Below the pieces are notes generated by a model, which was not told the origin of the DNA, searched no databases, and was given only the letters and a program-made list of their open reading frames with translations. This document shows, piece by piece, positions 62,796 to 64,000 of a stretch of DNA of 64,000 nt. A program made the position numbers and the translations under genes. Position 1 is the first letter of the stretch, and every line of letters starts with the position of its first letter. Source of the DNA: CAYNHT01 sp964397485 (GTDB lineage: Bacteria; Bacillota_I; Bacilli_A; RF39; UBA660); the NCBI GenBank assembly GCA_964397485.1, contig CAYNHT010000001.1:358733-422732 (forward strand), read 5' to 3'.

Positions 62796-64000
62796 TTAAT
62801 GGTTTAATTGTTTTTTATACATTACATTTATTTCAGAAGCTGTTAAAATTCTGTTATATACTCTAACATCATCAATTGTACCTTGAAATGCCCTATTTAA
62901 TCCATTATAATACGGTGATCCAATAAGCATTCCTCTATTATATGTAGTGACATTCGCAAACGAATTTGAACCTACTTGCACACCATTTGCATATAAAATA
63001 GCATTACCTGATACAACACTTCCTTCTACATGTGTATATTCAACTGTAATAACAAGATGTGTCCACTTATTAAGAGGAAAGGCACCTTGTGATGACAGTG
63101 CAAGTGTTTTATCAACTGTATCATATGTGTGGAGTCCAAATCGTTCGTTATCAAATGCTCTAATTCCCATTGATATATTATTGCCAATTACTCCACCTAC
63201 TATAAATTGGAAACTATTGGTTGATGTTCGATACGCCCAAGCAGATAGTGTATATTTTGTTAACTTTTCATAAGTTAAATTTGTCTCAATTCGTGGGGCA
63301 TTAGTGGCAATTGAACCACTAAATTGATATGCACCGCCACCAATTGAACTATTATTAATCCATTTAGGAGTTGTATCCATGGTTAATCCAGCCTCATTGT
63401 TATTGATTGAGTAATCCTTTACAGTAGCATCACGATTTCCATTTACAAATGGAGTTGAATGACTTTTCTTTTCAACTTGAGGTAATGCAAATTCAAACTC
63501 AAATTCATTACTGTTAGCTAATAAATATACATGAGAAAGATCTCCTAATCTACTTTTCCATGAATGAGTAACCTTTTGCCATTGATTGGTTAGTGTATGA
63601 TTTGTAGTAGAACTTTGTGCTCCAAGGGTAGAGTTTGAACTATATCGATGAATAGCTAAGTTTTTACCAATTCCACTTCCAATTCCTCTTACCATAACAG
63701 ACCATGTAAAGTCGGTATTTTCTGGATAATCACTTAGTAGATTCCATCTGACAGCACCTAAAGTTCCAGAGAAATTATCCAAGTTAAATACTTTCATTGA
63801 ATTTGCGATACCCATATAACCATTTTGATATACAACTCTGTCTGTACGCACTCCCCAAGTATGATGTGGTGGTGCAATCCCATCATAACAAGACCAACTA
63901 TTAATATCACTAATTAATCTAGCATTTTCAGGTAATATGTTTTCTGTTGGCTCTTGGAAATCATCAAATTTATAATGAGCTATTAACCCATCTTGGGTTG
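62796..64000 (-). CDS. LamG-domain surface protein (5' end outside window)
   Basis: The frame is open from the stop at 62796 to the right edge: upstream of GTG 63851 it continues with DGLIAHYKFDDFQEPTENIL and TWGVRTDRVVYQ, so the start lies beyond base 64000. The last 220 residues form a concanavalin-like LamG domain: YTLSAWAYRTSTNSFQF, NKWTHLVITVEY, ILYANGVQVG and the typical ending GTIDDVRVYNRILTASEINV. The preceding part resembles another carbohydrate-binding-like fold. An extracellular adhesive or structural protein is likely; its N-terminal signal is unseen. Confidence 0.82.
   Translation of the reverse strand, partial: TQDGLIAHYKFDDFQEPTENILPENARLISDINSWSCYDGIAPPHHTWGVRTDRVVYQNGYMGIANSMKVFNLDNFSGTLGAVRWNLLSDYPENTDFTWSVMVRGIGSGIGKNLAIHRYSSNSTLGAQSSTTNHTLTNQWQKVTHSWKSRLGDLSHVYLLANSNEFEFEFALPQVEKKSHSTPFVNGNRDATVKDYSINNNEAGLTMDTTPKWINNSSIGGGAYQFSGSIATNAPRIETNLTYEKLTKYTLSAWAYRTSTNSFQFIVGGVIGNNISMGIRAFDNERFGLHTYDTVDKTLALSSQGAFPLNKWTHLVITVEYTHVEGSVVSGNAILYANGVQVGSNSFANVTTYNRGMLIGSPYYNGLNRAFQGTIDDVRVYNRILTASEINVMYKKQLNH

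Overview
The window is AT-rich DNA (by eye under 30% G+C) with standard bacterial gene syntax: strong AGGAGG/GGTGA ribosome-binding sites, sigma-A-type promoters and short stem-loop/T-tract terminators. UGA is a stop (gatC ends in TGA overlapping gatA; the camS-like gene also ends in TGA), so this is not a code-4 Mycoplasma. Gene content points to a low-GC Bacillota of the Bacilli side: camS-like lipoprotein + gatCAB, PrsA foldase, LTA synthase, LytR-CpsA-Psr protein, CDP-glycerol phosphotransferase, ZIP/GpsA/RecX/Tex, and sporulation-lineage genes (SpoVS, SpoIID-like, LysM-GH18 spore hydrolase type, YtaF-like, YjcZ-like micro-proteins). An uncultured gut-type Bacilli lineage fits, but the taxon is inference. 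No rRNA, CRISPR array, insertion sequence or intact prophage was seen. Most genes lie on the minus strand.

Region by region. 1-4.4 kb: two tandem, paralogous surface proteins with type-IV-pilin N-termini followed by about seven beta-propeller-like repeats (the first is cut by the window edge). 4.4-4.7 kb: two micro-proteins. 4.8-10 kb: prsA, then recX, an HD hydrolase, rpoZ, a membrane protein and pyrimidine-nucleoside phosphorylase. 10-14.6 kb: accessory island with a divergent XRE pair (one broken), a HExxH protein, a VOC protein, a cupin, and a tandemly duplicated ssb-yhcG (PDDEXK) module of which one copy has decayed. 14.7-18.5 kb: lipoprotein, sufB, sufU, spoVS, HAD phosphatase. 18.6-23 kb: tRNA-Gly(UCC), two small membrane proteins, and a GT2-TagF wall polymer enzyme. 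23-31 kb: radical SAM (SPL type), an orphan, transglutaminase-like, possible cysteine hydrolase, MBL hydrolase, tex, and dinB under a LexA-like box. 31-40 kb: third pilin-like protein, gpsA, ZIP transporter, spoIID-like, DHH phosphoesterase, ogt, LysM-GH18. 40-46.4 kb: acyl-CoA ligase, lipoproteins, tRNA-Gly(GCC), an ArsR-controlled permease/thioredoxin operon with a collapsed trx-ccdA gene, tRNA-Cys. 46.6-64 kb: envelope genes (YtaF-like, AI-2E family, alr, LCP-PASTA, LTA synthase, YihY), a degenerate GGDEF receptor, camS-gatCAB, and the 3' part of a LamG protein running off the right edge.

The most unusual signals are: the propeller pilins with a shared promoter/leader; two genes whose only sensible start codon is AUU; the fused and frameshifted thioredoxin-CcdA remnant; the half-decayed ssb-yhcG duplication; and the XRE/HExxH island resembling an ImmR/ImmA arrangement. 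All family names rest on motif recognition by eye; no database search was run.
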